A stretch of DNA of 64,000 nt from Streptococcus pneumoniae (GTDB taxonomy: Bacteria; Bacillota; Bacilli; Lactobacillales; Streptococcaceae). The translations under genes were made by a program, and so were the position numbers. The stretch covers positions 1,364,001 to 1,428,000 of the forward strand of contig NZ_LN831051.1 of NCBI RefSeq assembly GCF_001457635.1. The letters are read 5' to 3'. Below, piece by piece: positions 17,711 to 25,729 of the stretch. The notes beneath the pieces are model-generated. The model did not search any database and was not told the origin of the DNA. It worked only from the letters and a program-made list of their open reading frames with translations. The stretch's first letter is position 1. Each line of letters opens with the position of its first letter.

Positions 17711-17953
17711 CTTTCAATTCAGTTTTTTGGTTTTTTTGAAAATAGATAAAAAAACGAACGTTTTTCTTGGAAATATCTTTCTCAAAGACAAAATCTTAAA
17801 GTATGCTATAAGAAAAGAAAATGTTTAGCAATTCAGAAATCACTTGTTAATTTATCCGTGATATGTTAGATTTGCCAGTAAAACTATGACCATTTTGGAG
17901 AAAAGCAATATTTAGACTAGACTAAAATAAAAAAGTATTATATAATAGTGATA

Positions 17954-18564
17954 TGAAATCAACTAAAGAAGAAATCCAAACCATCAAAACACTTTTAAAA
18001 GACTCTCGTACAGCTAAATATCATAAACGCCTTCAAATCGTTCTATAGTAAAACGAAACAAGAACAGGGCAAATCGATCAGGACAGTCAAATCGATTTCT
18101 AACAATGTTTTAGAAGTAGAGGTGTACTATTCTAGTTTCAATCTACTATATTTCGTCTGATGGGCAAATCTTATAAAGAGATTATAGAGCTTTTAGACTG
18201 TAATCAAACAACGATTTGGCGAAATGTAAAAAAATATGAGGAGTTCGGACTCGACTCTCTCTTTCAAGAAACACGTGGTGGTCGTAACCATGCATATATG
18301 ACGGTTGAGCAAGAGAAAGCCTTTCTTGCTCGCCATTTGAAGGCTGCAGAGGCAGGAGAATTTGTTACAATTGATGCCTTATATCAGGCTTATAAAAAGG
18401 AGTTAGGTCGTTCCTACACACGTGATGCCTTCTATCAACTGTTGAAGCACCATGGTTGGCGAAATATTATGCCACGTCCAGAACATCCTAGGAAAGCAGA
18501 CGCTCAAACCATTGTCGCGTCTAAAAATAAAATCTTAATTCAAGAAGACAAGAAAGCGCTTTAA
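17954..18564 (+). pseudogene. IS630-family transposase N-terminal part, interrupted by a RUP
   Basis: MKSTKEEIQTIKTLLKD starts at 17954 and runs to LQIVL at 18043, where the frame meets a 107-bp RUP. Coding sense resumes at 18151 with FRLMGKSYKEI and continues through an HTH region (NQTTIWRNVKKYEEFG) and TRDAFYQLLKHHGWRNIMPR to about 18540. The DDE catalytic half is missing. Removing the RUP would restore one frame across the gap, so the gene was intact there before the RUP arrived. Confidence 0.8.
18044..18150. repeat. RUP element inside an IS630-type transposase gene
   Basis: A clean 107-bp RUP begins TATAGTAAAACGAAAC and ends TTTCAATCTACTATA. It is in the opposite orientation to the copy at 10498. 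It lies at a TA target inside the reading frame described above. Confidence 0.88.
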
Positions 18565-18615
18565 ATATAGTAGACGTTTTCGTAAGGTTCGCTTGATGTA
18601 CCAAATAGTACGCCC

Positions 18616-19619
18616 ATGCAAAAGAATATCTATTTTGTTGTCTTGGACCTGCATACGACGGATAGAGATAAAATTATCCAGCTATTCAAGGATTGGACGG
18701 ATTATAGTGCCAAGTTGGTCGAGGGGGAATTGGTTAAAAAAGATGGACAGAATGCTCTCTTTCCTCCGAGCGATACTGGTGAGACAGTTGGGCTCAATCC
18801 TCATCGTTTGACGCTGACTTTTGGTGTATCTGCAAGTTTCTTGAAAAAGATGAACTTGGAAAACAAGCGCCCTCGACTGTTCAGGGATTTACCTCTATTT
18901 CCTAAGGAGCAATTACGTGAAAAATATACTGGTGGAGATATTGTGATTCATGCTTGTGCAGATGATGAGCAAATTGCCTTTCACGCTATTCGCAATCTCA
19001 TACGTAAGGGGAGAAATGCGGTGCCCCTTCGTTGGAGTCAGTCTGGATTTGCAGCTATCGGGGACCGAATGGAGACTCCGCGGAACCTCTTTGGTTTTAA
19101 GGATGGAACAGCAAATCCAACCAAGGAGCAAGACTTTGACCGCGTTATCTGGGCTGATAGTAAGGACTGGATGGAAAATGGTTCTTATATGGCAGTTCGT
19201 CGGATTCAGATGTTTTTAGAGACCTGGGACCGCACTGGTCTCTAAGAACAAGAAAATACCTTTGGTCGTTACAAGGAAAGTAGTGCCCCTTTCGGTAAAA
19301 AAATGAGTTTGATGAAGTGAATTTGAGTTTTTTGCTAGATGATTCGCATGTTCGTTTGGCTAAGTAAGTGGACAAGCCACTTTTGCGTTGTTCTTACTCT
19401 TACTCAGATGGCATTGATGAAAAGACTGGTCAGTTTGATACGGGTTTGCTCTTCATTTCTTTCCAGAAGGATCCTGATAACTTTGTTAAGGTTCAAACTA
19501 ATCTAGGTGCTACTGATAAGATGAATGAATACATCACTCACATAGGTAGTGGACTTTTTACTTGCTTTGGTGGTGTGGAGAAAGGAGACTACATTGGTCA
19601 GAAATTATTGGAAAGCTAG
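18616..19619 (+). pseudogene. efeB: DyP-type peroxidase / iron deferrochelatase (EfeB), broken
   Basis: The sequence MQKNIYFVVLDLHTTDR begins inside the EfeB protein; the Tat signal and first residues are missing and IS630 debris abuts at 18540-18615. The frame carries GFKDGTANP (the DyP heme-site GxxDG motif) and the conserved Arg region. It then has three lesions: TAA at 19243 after DRTGL, a 1-nt loss in an A-run near 19300-19306, and TAA at 19365. Coding sense continues to IGQKLLES at 19619. EfeB normally strips iron from heme beside the EfeU permease. Confidence 0.85.
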
Positions 19620-20172
19620 GAGCTGGTTGCTTGTTTTAGCTTTGTCATTTTTAATTCTTTCCCCAGTAGGTGCCCAAGAAAGTTTGAGTTCTTATTTCGT
19701 AAAAATCACAGATACTTCTAAAGCGGTCAAAAATGGCAATCAGTCTGAGGCCCAGAAACTTGTTCAAGAGATGGCATCAGACTTCGAAAGAGTAGAAAAT
19801 AAGGATTCTGAGGTTGGTAAGATTGTTAAGGAAAAGTTAGCTCTATCTGGAGATATTACTGAAGCCAAACTCACCGAAATTTCCTCAGCTCTATTAGCTT
19901 TTGAAAAAGAACAAAATCCTGTTGACCTAGATGCGGAAAAGGAAAAATTGGTAAACCGTCTAAGTCCTCGTTTTGAAACCTTAGAGCAGGCCATTGCCTC
20001 CAAAGATTTGGAAAAAGTCCGAGAAGCTTTTAAGAAAATGAATTCCACTTGGACCATCAATGAAAGTGTGGTTCGTGACAATAGTATAGCTCATTATGGA
20101 CGTGTTGAAACAGCTATTTCCTTCCTGCCTAGTAGCATGGAAACCGAACCTACAGATGAGTCTGGAACATGA
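19594..20172 (+). pseudogene. efeU: Iron permease EfeU/FTR1, N-terminal fragment
   Basis: Translation would start at TTG 19594, six bases after AAAGGAGA and overlapping the efeB end. It gives a signal-type segment (SWLLVLALSFLILSPVGAQ) and then the soluble helical extracytoplasmic domain found in Gram-positive EfeU. The reading frame runs into foreign sequence near 20150, before the first REGLE-type permease helix, and stops at 20172. The ferric channel and the downstream Tat genes are gone, so this locus cannot import iron. Confidence 0.75.
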
Positions 20173-20202
20173 AAACAGCAGTTGATTTCAAGAAACAAAA
20201 AG

Positions 20203-20222
20203 GAACAGCCGAAACTGTTCTC
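20203..20222 (-). terminator. rpmE2 terminator
   Basis: On the minus strand GAACAG, TTTCGG and CTGTTC form a stem-loop followed by CTTTTTG, eight bases after the rpmE2 stop. Confidence 0.7.
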
Positions 20223-20228
20223 TTATCA

Positions 20229-20471
20229 TTATTTGAGACCGTATTTTTTGTTGAAACGATCCACGCGTCCATCTGCTTGAGTGAACTTTTGACGTCCAGT
20301 GTAGAATGGGTGTGAGTCTGATGAAATTTCCACACGGATCAATGGGTAAGTCTCGCCTTCGAACTCAACTGTTTCGTTAGAGCGTTTTGTTGAACCGCTA
20401 AGGAATTGGTAACCAGTAGTTGTGTCCATGAAGACAACTGGGCGATATTCTGGATGGATATCTTTTTTCAT
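20229..20471 (-). CDS. rpmE2: 50S ribosomal protein L31 type B
   Basis: The 80-aa protein [14 protein letters not shown]... is L31 of the zinc-free type B class: the CxxC pairs of type A are absent. It has the usual [21 protein letters not shown] and [10 protein letters not shown] segments. The ATG at 20471 is chosen because AAAGGA lies about eight bases upstream; a longer in-frame reading of 94 codons would add an unlikely N-terminus. It is the last gene of a minus-strand pair with pde2. Confidence 0.93.
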
Positions 20472-20566
20472 TTTGCAATATTTCCTTTCTGCCATGGTCT
20501 CTTTGCGAGCCATAGATTGTTACCATACTAGTCTATCAGATTCTGAAAAGTTTGGCAAGTATTTTA

Positions 20567-21502
20567 TCAGTTTTTAAGCAAGTTTTTTAACTTTTGGTAG
20601 ATGATTTCGTTTTCCTCTAGGCTATAGGAATTAGCACCACTTGCTAGAGGGTGGCCTCCACCATCATGTTCCTTGGCAATTTCATTGATAGGATGGATTT
20701 TACTGCGTAAGCGAACGCGGTAGTGGCCATCAGCCTGTTCCACAAAAATTCCCCAGAGACTAACACTATCAATACGCCCAGGTGCACTTACAATGGCTGC
20801 AGTTTCAGCATCGGTTACATTGTATTGTTTCAAGACTTCTTGACTCAGGATAACGCGAGCAGCACCATTTTCATCCACTTCCAGATGGTCGTAGATGTAG
20901 CCTTGCAGTTTAGCAATTTTGTAGCTCATAGTGTCCATTTTGCGAGTGAGAGCCGCAAAGTCAAAGTTATGTTCTCTCAAATAAGCAGCCAGGCGAAGAG
21001 TCCGTGCAGTGGTAGAAGGGTAGAGGAAGCGACCTGTATCACCGACAATTCCTGCAAAGAGCAACTCAGCATCGCGATCTGCCAAGGCTAGTTGGGTTGT
21101 TTGGGCAAATAGGGTAATCATCTCGCTAGCGCTACTTGAACTAGTATCGACCCAAGACAGGTCACCGTATACATCATCATTTGGATGGTGGTCAATCTTA
21201 ATGAGAAAATCACCTTGACTATAGCGTTTATCATCGATACGAGCAGTATTAGCTGTATCACAGACGATGACAAGTGCGCCTTGGTAGGCCCTATCTTCAA
21301 CAAGATCCATCTCAGCCATCCAAGTAAGAGTTGGTTCATCAAAACCGACGGCTTTGATGGTTTTTTCTGGGAAATGATGTTCCAGCAAGGCTTTCAATCC
21401 CACCTGACTTCCCAAGGCATCAGGGTCTGGTTTCATATGACGATGAATGATAATGGTGTCGTATTCTTTAATTTTTTCTAAAATTTGTTGGCAAATCTCC
21501 AT
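20567..21502 (-). CDS. pde2: DHH/DHHA1 phosphodiesterase (Pde2-like, pApA hydrolase)
   Basis: This soluble 311-aa enzyme of the NrnA/RecJ family degrades the short nucleotide pApA to AMP, finishing c-di-AMP turnover in pneumococcus. The N-terminal DHH domain has RHMKPDPDALGSQ near 21, VCDTANT near 80, the IDHHP motif near 102 and GDTGRF near 154. The C-terminal DHHA1 domain carries DGGGHPLASG near 279. The ATG at 21502 is preferred over an upstream TTG because TTGAGG lies seven bases before it. The assignment as pde2 rests on synteny beside rpmE2 and flavodoxin. Confidence 0.85.
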   Translation of the reverse strand: MEICQQILEKIKEYDTIIIHRHMKPDPDALGSQVGLKALLEHHFPEKTIKAVGFDEPTLTWMAEMDLVEDRAYQGALVIVCDTANTARIDDKRYSQGDFLIKIDHHPNDDVYGDLSWVDTSSSSASEMITLFAQTTQLALADRDAELLFAGIVGDTGRFLYPSTTARTLRLAAYLREHNFDFAALTRKMDTMSYKIAKLQGYIYDHLEVDENGAARVILSQEVLKQYNVTDAETAAIVSAPGRIDSVSLWGIFVEQADGHYRVRLRSKIHPINEIAKEHDGGGHPLASGANSYSLEENEIIYQKLKNLLKN

Positions 21503-21605
21503 AAATAACCTCAATTCTTTCTCATTTCATTGTAGCACAAGAATTTTTATTTTTAAAATGAAAAAGATGTGATATAATGGAGAAAGATAAATTGAGGAGG
21601 ACGAT

Positions 21606-22049
21606 ATGGCATTAGCAAAAATTGTATTTGCCAGTATGACCGGTAATACCGAAGAAATTGCAGATATTGTAGCAGACAAATTACGTGACTTGGGCTTGGA
21701 TGTTGATGTTGATGAATGTACAACTGTTGACGCTTCAGACTTCTTGGAAGCAGACATCGCTATCGTTGCGACCTATACTTATGGTGATGGTGAATTGCCA
21801 GATGAGATGATGGACTTCTACGAAGACCTAGCAGATCTCAACTTGAATGGCAAAATCTACGGAGTGGTCGGCTCAGGAGATACCTTCTACGATGAATTCT
21901 GTAAGGCTGTTGATGACTTTGACCGTGTCTTTGTGTCAACAGGAGCAGAAAAAGGTTCAGAGTGTGTTAAAGTTGATCTTTCTGCCGAGGAAGAAGATAT
22001 TGAACGCTTGGAACAATTCGCAGAAGAATTGGTTGCTAAAGTAGGATAA
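21606..22049 (+). CDS. Flavodoxin
   Basis: This 147-aa FMN electron carrier shows the phosphate-binding loop SMTGNTEEIAD at about 9-19, the ATYTYGDGELPDE isoalloxazine loop near 58 and VVGSGDTFYDEFCKAVD near 89. The protein is acidic, as expected. GAGGAGG precedes the ATG, and a TATAAT with TGTGA upstream gives a likely promoter near 21571. It is divergent from pde2, and a hairpin terminator follows. Confidence 0.93.
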   Translation: MALAKIVFASMTGNTEEIADIVADKLRDLGLDVDVDECTTVDASDFLEADIAIVATYTYGDGELPDEMMDFYEDLADLNLNGKIYGVVGSGDTFYDEFCKAVDDFDRVFVSTGAEKGSECVKVDLSAEEEDIERLEQFAEELVAKVG

Positions 22050-22056
22050 GCATAAA

Positions 22057-22088
22057 AGTGCGCTGATGTAATCAATCAGTGCATTTTT
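22057..22088 (+). terminator. Flavodoxin terminator
   Basis: TGCGCTGAT and ATCAGTGCA form a nine-pair stem (one G-T) followed by TTTTTC. Confidence 0.75.
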
Positions 22089-22164
22089 CTTATCGAGAGT
22101 TGGGATTTTACTAGCCTAATTGATGGCTTTTTGATACAATAATTCAAATAAAGGAGGAGACTGT

Positions 22165-22431
22165 ATGGATTTAGATATTATTCGTCAAGAAATCGATCAA
22201 ATCGACGACCAAATTGTCAAACTGTTAGAAGAACGAATGCATTTAGTTGAGGGGGTGGTTGCTTATAAGAAAGCTTCAGGTAAACCGATTTTAGATACTA
22301 AGAGAGAAGAAGTTATTTTTGAAAAGGTTGGGAGTCGTGTAGAGGACAAGCGCTATCAGGAGACTATTGTAGCGACTTTTTCGGACATACTCAAACGTTC
22401 GCGTGATTATCAGGATCAAAATATCAAATGA
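22165..22431 (+). CDS. Chorismate mutase, AroQ class
   Basis: This 88-aa all-helical protein converts chorismate to prephenate for Tyr and Phe synthesis. It reads IRQEIDQIDDQIVKLLEER near 5, with the conserved Arg and the DxxI/LxxLLxxR helix, then VAYKKASGKPILDTKRE near 32 and the C-terminal helix. AAAGGAGG precedes the ATG. Its stop overlaps the start of the first fluoride channel gene, so the three are translated together. Confidence 0.9.
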   Translation: MDLDIIRQEIDQIDDQIVKLLEERMHLVEGVVAYKKASGKPILDTKREEVIFEKVGSRVEDKRYQETIVATFSDILKRSRDYQDQNIK

Positions 22432-22802
22432 AAAAAGAACAATTTTATCCGCTAGGAATTTTTCTAGCTGCTATGTTGGGCGGACTTGTCCGATATCTAG
22501 TTTCCACCTGGTTACCAGCCAGTCCAGACTTTCCTTGGGGCACTCTCTTTGTCAACTATCTGGGAATTTTCTGCTTGATTTATCTTGTCAAGGGCTATCT
22601 GGTCTATAAGGGGACTAGTAAGGGCTTGATTTTAGCACTGGGGACGGGTTTTTGCGGAGGTTTAACAACTTTTTCCAGCCTAATGCTTGATACTGTGAAG
22701 CTGCTTGATACAGGGCGTTATCTTAGTTTGATACTGTATTTGCTTTTGAGTATCGGTGGAGGCCTGCTTTTAGCTTACTATTTGGGGAGGAAGAAATGGT
22801 AA
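22428..22802 (+). CDS. crcB: Fluoride ion channel FluC (CrcB) 1
   Basis: The 124-aa membrane protein has four hydrophobic helices. It carries the N-terminal GGLVRYLVS motif and the central GFCGGLTTFSS block near 79, whose Thr-Thr-Phe-Ser lines the fluoride path. FluC channels export fluoride as dual-topology dimers. The ATG overlaps the chorismate mutase stop by four bases, and its own stop overlaps the next crcB start, which fits a heterodimer made from two genes. Confidence 0.9.
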   Translation: MKKEQFYPLGIFLAAMLGGLVRYLVSTWLPASPDFPWGTLFVNYLGIFCLIYLVKGYLVYKGTSKGLILALGTGFCGGLTTFSSLMLDTVKLLDTGRYLSLILYLLLSIGGGLLLAYYLGRKKW

Positions 22803-23125
22803 TCGTCTATCTTGCAATCGCCTGTGGCTTGGGAGCACTCGTACGGTATTTCTTTTCTCGCTATAATCAAGTTTCTAAATTGCCACTCGGAACGCTCATA
22901 GCTAATCTTTTAGGTTGTTTTTTAATTGGAGTATTCTACAATCATGTAGAGTCTAAGGAAGTATATGCTATTCTAGCAACAGGATTTTGTGGCGGTTTAA
23001 CAACTTTTTCGACCTTGAATGACGAACTTCAAAGACTGCTAAGTGATAAGAAGGTCTTTTATTCTTACCTGACTTTGACTTACATAGGTGGTTTGGTTGC
23101 GATTTTTTTAGGAATTTTGCTATAA
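22796..23125 (+). CDS. crcB: Fluoride ion channel FluC (CrcB) 2
   Basis: The 109-aa partner of the preceding channel has GLGALVRYFFSR at the N-terminus and GFCGGLTTFST near 65. Four helices are visible. The seven-base overlap with crcB1 implies coupled translation. Its 3' end carries a TTGCGA/TATAAA pair that probably serves as promoter for rplS. Confidence 0.9.
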   Translation: MVIVYLAIACGLGALVRYFFSRYNQVSKLPLGTLIANLLGCFLIGVFYNHVESKEVYAILATGFCGGLTTFSTLNDELQRLLSDKKVFYSYLTLTYIGGLVAIFLGILL

Positions 23126-23126
23126 A
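23097..23126 (+). promoter_or_regulatory. Candidate rplS promoter
   Basis: TTGCGA (23097) and TATAAA (23121) are 18 bp apart with TGC before the -10 box. A second pair, TTTACT (23131) and TAAACT (23154), also fits but would start RNA inside the leader stem. Confidence 0.5.
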
Positions 23127-23154
23127 TTTCTTTACTTTTTTTTAGAAATTTGGT

Positions 23155-23220
23155 AAACTGTATCTTGTGTGTAATGGACGCACAAAAATACAGTTTATCC
23201 GCTGAGGAAGATTCCTCAAG
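23155..23220 (+). ncRNA. Structured leader of rplS (L19 leader type)
   Basis: AAACTGTAT (23155) pairs with ATACAGTTT (23188) around an inner TTGTGTG/CGCACAA stem, and a second hairpin GAGGAA/TTCCTC (23204-23216) follows. The two stems lie just before the rplS ribosome site, as in the L19 leaders known in low-GC Gram-positives. Feedback by L19 is inferred. Confidence 0.6.
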
Positions 23221-23243
23221 ATTGACAAAGATAGGAGAATAAA

Positions 23244-23591
23244 ATGAATCCATTAATCCAAAGCTTGACTGAAGGTCAACTTCGTACAGATATCCCATCA
23301 TTCCGTCCTGGTGATACTGTTCGTGTACACGCGAAAGTTGTCGAAGGTAACCGCGAACGTATCCAGATTTTTGAAGGTGTTGTTATCGCACGTAAAGGTG
23401 CTGGAATCTCAGAAAACTACACAGTTCGTAAAATCTCTAACGGTGTAGGTGTTGAGCGTATCTTCCCAATCCACACTCCACGTGTTGAAAAAATCGAAGT
23501 TGTTCGTTACGGTAAAGTACGTCGTGCGAAATTGTACTACTTGCGTGCTCTTCAAGGTAAAGCAGCTCGTATCAAAGAAATCCGTCGTTAA
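23244..23591 (+). CDS. rplS: 50S ribosomal protein L19
   Basis: The 115-aa protein has the full L19 pattern: [16 protein letters not shown] near 18, [16 protein letters not shown] near 38, [19 protein letters not shown] near 58 and the basic C-terminal [18 protein letters not shown] precedes the ATG. Codon use is highly biased to preferred codons, as expected for a ribosomal gene. It is monocistronic with its own terminator. Confidence 0.97.
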
Positions 23592-23601
23592 TTCGACTAA
23601 A

Positions 23602-23627
23602 AAACTCTGCTTTTCAGCAGAGTTTTT
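23602..23627 (+). terminator. rplS terminator
   Basis: AAACTCTGC, TTTTCA and GCAGAGTTT form a nine-pair stem ending in TTTTT. Confidence 0.85.
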
Positions 23628-23632
23628 ATCTA

Positions 23633-23704
23633 GCTCCCTTAGTTCAATGGATATAACAACTCCCTCCTAAGGAGTAGTTGCAGGTTCGATTCCTGCAGGG
23701 GGCA
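23633..23704 (+). tRNA. tRNA-Arg (anticodon CCT)
   Basis: The 72-nt gene folds as a cloverleaf. GCTCCCT pairs with AGGGGGC (one T-G), the anticodon stem ACTCC/GGAGT holds the loop CTCCTAA with anticodon CCT, and the T arm GCAGG/CCTGC holds TTCGATT. CCA is not encoded. It sits six bases after the rplS terminator and next to an orphan SAP-domain gene. Confidence 0.93.
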
Positions 23705-23711
23705 GTAATTA

Positions 23712-23793
23712 GATATCAAAGAAGTTTGTCAAAAAGTCTTTGATATTAAAAGAACGCATAATATAGGGGATTGTCTCCATAATATTATGCGTT
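23712..23793. terminator. Two hairpins after tRNA-Arg
   Basis: ATATCAAAGA/TCTTTGATAT (23713-23745) and AACGCATAATAT/ATATTATGCGTT (23753-23793) form consecutive stems. The second belongs to a dispersed hairpin family also found at 29548, 43471 and 52244. Confidence 0.6.
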
Positions 23794-23869
23794 TTATTAT
23801 TGAAAAATTTGGGCAATCATCAGATAAAATTGAGACTATATCGAGTATATAAATGTTTGTATAGTCAAT

Positions 23870-24868
23870 TTATTCAAAATCGTCAAGTTCTAAATTATTT
23901 AAAGGACTATAACATTCATATTTCTTTAAGTAATTGTTTATTTCTTCAGCAGTGGAACGAGGTAAATTAACTCTTAAATAGTCAATATCTTCCTTAGATA
24001 AAAAATGATTTGCATTCAAAATTGAGAAGCGAAATAATGCTTCATCAAAAGCAAAATCATAATCGTCATCAGATAATGATTCCATTAATGTTTGAATATG
24101 TTTTAGTGAGTAGTCAGGTATCGAATCGGGATAATATACTGGATAATCAGTGGCTGAAAAATTGTTTTCTAATCCTGAAATAGTAATTATCAAAGATTCT
24201 ATGTAATATATTAAAGCATGTTTAATATTACCTTCTTGTTCCAAATGTCTTCCCTGAGCCTTTCGTGTGTTAGATAAGCATCCAAAATCTCCTGATACAG
24301 TATTCCTATGAGCTTGTTTATTTAAGAGACTCCATTTTATATCACCAAAAGTTGCTTTAAAAGAGATATTGTTTTTTTCTTTACAATAATCTTCCATACT
24401 TATGTCTTTATCATAGTATGCTTTGATATAGTCACTATGTTCGATAATAAGATTTTGTGCTTCTTTTGTTAGTTTAAATTCGAACGGAATATCTAATTTG
24501 TCAACGTTGATATTATTAATTATTCTTGTAATTAATTCTGCTTTTTTTCCAGAAGTAGCTAAATTATGTTTAGATAATATAGTTTTTAATTCTACTACTT
24601 TAAGATATGATAAAGTCTTATTTTTAGTGAAGTATCCTAATTTGTATAATTGATTGTGTGTAGATTCAGGGTCAATTTGAAGAGAGTATTTAAAATATCT
24701 TGGGAAATTATAATTTCTCCCTGTTTTTTGAGTCCAATCTATGAGTATGAGTTGCCCAGGAGTAAGGCCGCACTCTAATTTGTTTAGGTAAAAATTGTTA
24801 CAATCAGAATTTGTGTCTCTATTATGATTATTTTGTTTTAAATTAAATAGTTTGCTAAAAAAATTCAT
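23870..24868 (-). CDS. SAP-domain protein, unknown function
   Basis: The 332-aa protein is very AT-rich and unlike its neighbours. Residues 88-119 (YLKVVELKTILSKHNLATSG, then KKAELITRI) form a SAP motif, a small helix-turn-helix used to bind DNA. The rest is soluble and helical, with LTPGQLILIDWTQKTGR near 35 and a C-terminal acidic end. I see no catalytic motif. Related proteins occur near phage or island borders, and this copy sits against tRNA-Arg. It stands alone, convergent with the tRNA and in the same direction as the HAD gene. Confidence 0.6.
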   Translation of the reverse strand: MNFFSKLFNLKQNNHNRDTNSDCNNFYLNKLECGLTPGQLILIDWTQKTGRNYNFPRYFKYSLQIDPESTHNQLYKLGYFTKNKTLSYLKVVELKTILSKHNLATSGKKAELITRIINNINVDKLDIPFEFKLTKEAQNLIIEHSDYIKAYYDKDISMEDYCKEKNNISFKATFGDIKWSLLNKQAHRNTVSGDFGCLSNTRKAQGRHLEQEGNIKHALIYYIESLIITISGLENNFSATDYPVYYPDSIPDYSLKHIQTLMESLSDDDYDFAFDEALFRFSILNANHFLSKEDIDYLRVNLPRSTAEEINNYLKKYECYSPLNNLELDDFE

Positions 24869-24910
24869 TGGATTTTATTGCTAATCAATTCTTATTGAAA
24901 AATGATACTT

Positions 24911-25717
24911 TTACAGTACCCATGTACGGATGGCATGGGCAACGCCAGATTCATCATTAGATTTAGTGATGTATTTGGCGATTTTTTTGATTTCTGGATT
25001 TCCATTTTCCATGACAACAGGGTTGCCAACGACTTCCAGCATGGCACGGTCATTTTCTTCGTCTCCGATAGCCATGGTTTCATCTTTGGTTAATCCTAGT
25101 TTTTCAGCTAAGTGAGTAATAGCTGAACCCTTGTCTACATTCTTTTTAAGGAGTTCGAGGTAGAAAGGAGCAGATTTGTTGATAGAGTAGTGCTCGTAAA
25201 ATTCGGCTGGTATTTTTTCAATCGCAGCATCGAGAATTTCTGGTTCATCGATAAACATACATTTAACAATTTCTTTGCCAGCCATTTCTTCAGGGGTACG
25301 GTAGAAGATAGGCATGCTGACGAGGGTTGATTCGTGTACAGTGTATGTTCCGATATTGCGATTTGCAGTATAGATACCGTCCTTGGTAATGGCATGCATG
25401 TGGACACCGAGCTTGCGACTGAGGAATTCCATATCCAGATAATCCTCATAGGTCAAGGATTCGCTGATAATCTCATGGCCAGTAGCAGTTTCTTGGACAA
25501 GGGCACCATTGAAGGTCACCACATAGTCACCTTGGTCTCTCAACTGCAAGTCGTCTAGAAGTTTGGCAACACCTGCGATGGGGCGGCCAGTTGCAATCAC
25601 GACTTTGACACCAGCTTCTTTGGCATCTTGGATGGCAGAAAAGACTTCAGGAGTGATTTCCTTTTGGCTGTTGACAAGGGTTCCGTCGATATCAACGGCA
25701 ATTAGTTTAATACTCAT
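24911..25717 (-). CDS. Cof-type HAD-IIB hydrolase (YidA-like sugar phosphatase)
   Basis: The 268-aa protein begins with motif I AVDIDGTLVNS (Asp8 nucleophile and Asp10), has motif II VIATGR near 40, the C2-type cap with the conserved LVQETATG region, and motif III/IV K...AIGDEENDRAML near 217. Such enzymes remove phosphate from sugar phosphates or cofactors in the cytosol; the exact substrate is unknown. The HD-domain gene ends 12 bp upstream, so they may be one operon. Confidence 0.9.
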   Translation of the reverse strand: MSIKLIAVDIDGTLVNSQKEITPEVFSAIQDAKEAGVKVVIATGRPIAGVAKLLDDLQLRDQGDYVVTFNGALVQETATGHEIISESLTYEDYLDMEFLSRKLGVHMHAITKDGIYTANRNIGTYTVHESTLVSMPIFYRTPEEMAGKEIVKCMFIDEPEILDAAIEKIPAEFYEHYSINKSAPFYLELLKKNVDKGSAITHLAEKLGLTKDETMAIGDEENDRAMLEVVGNPVVMENGNPEIKKIAKYITKSNDESGVAHAIRTWVL

Positions 25718-25729
25718 AAATTTCCTCTT

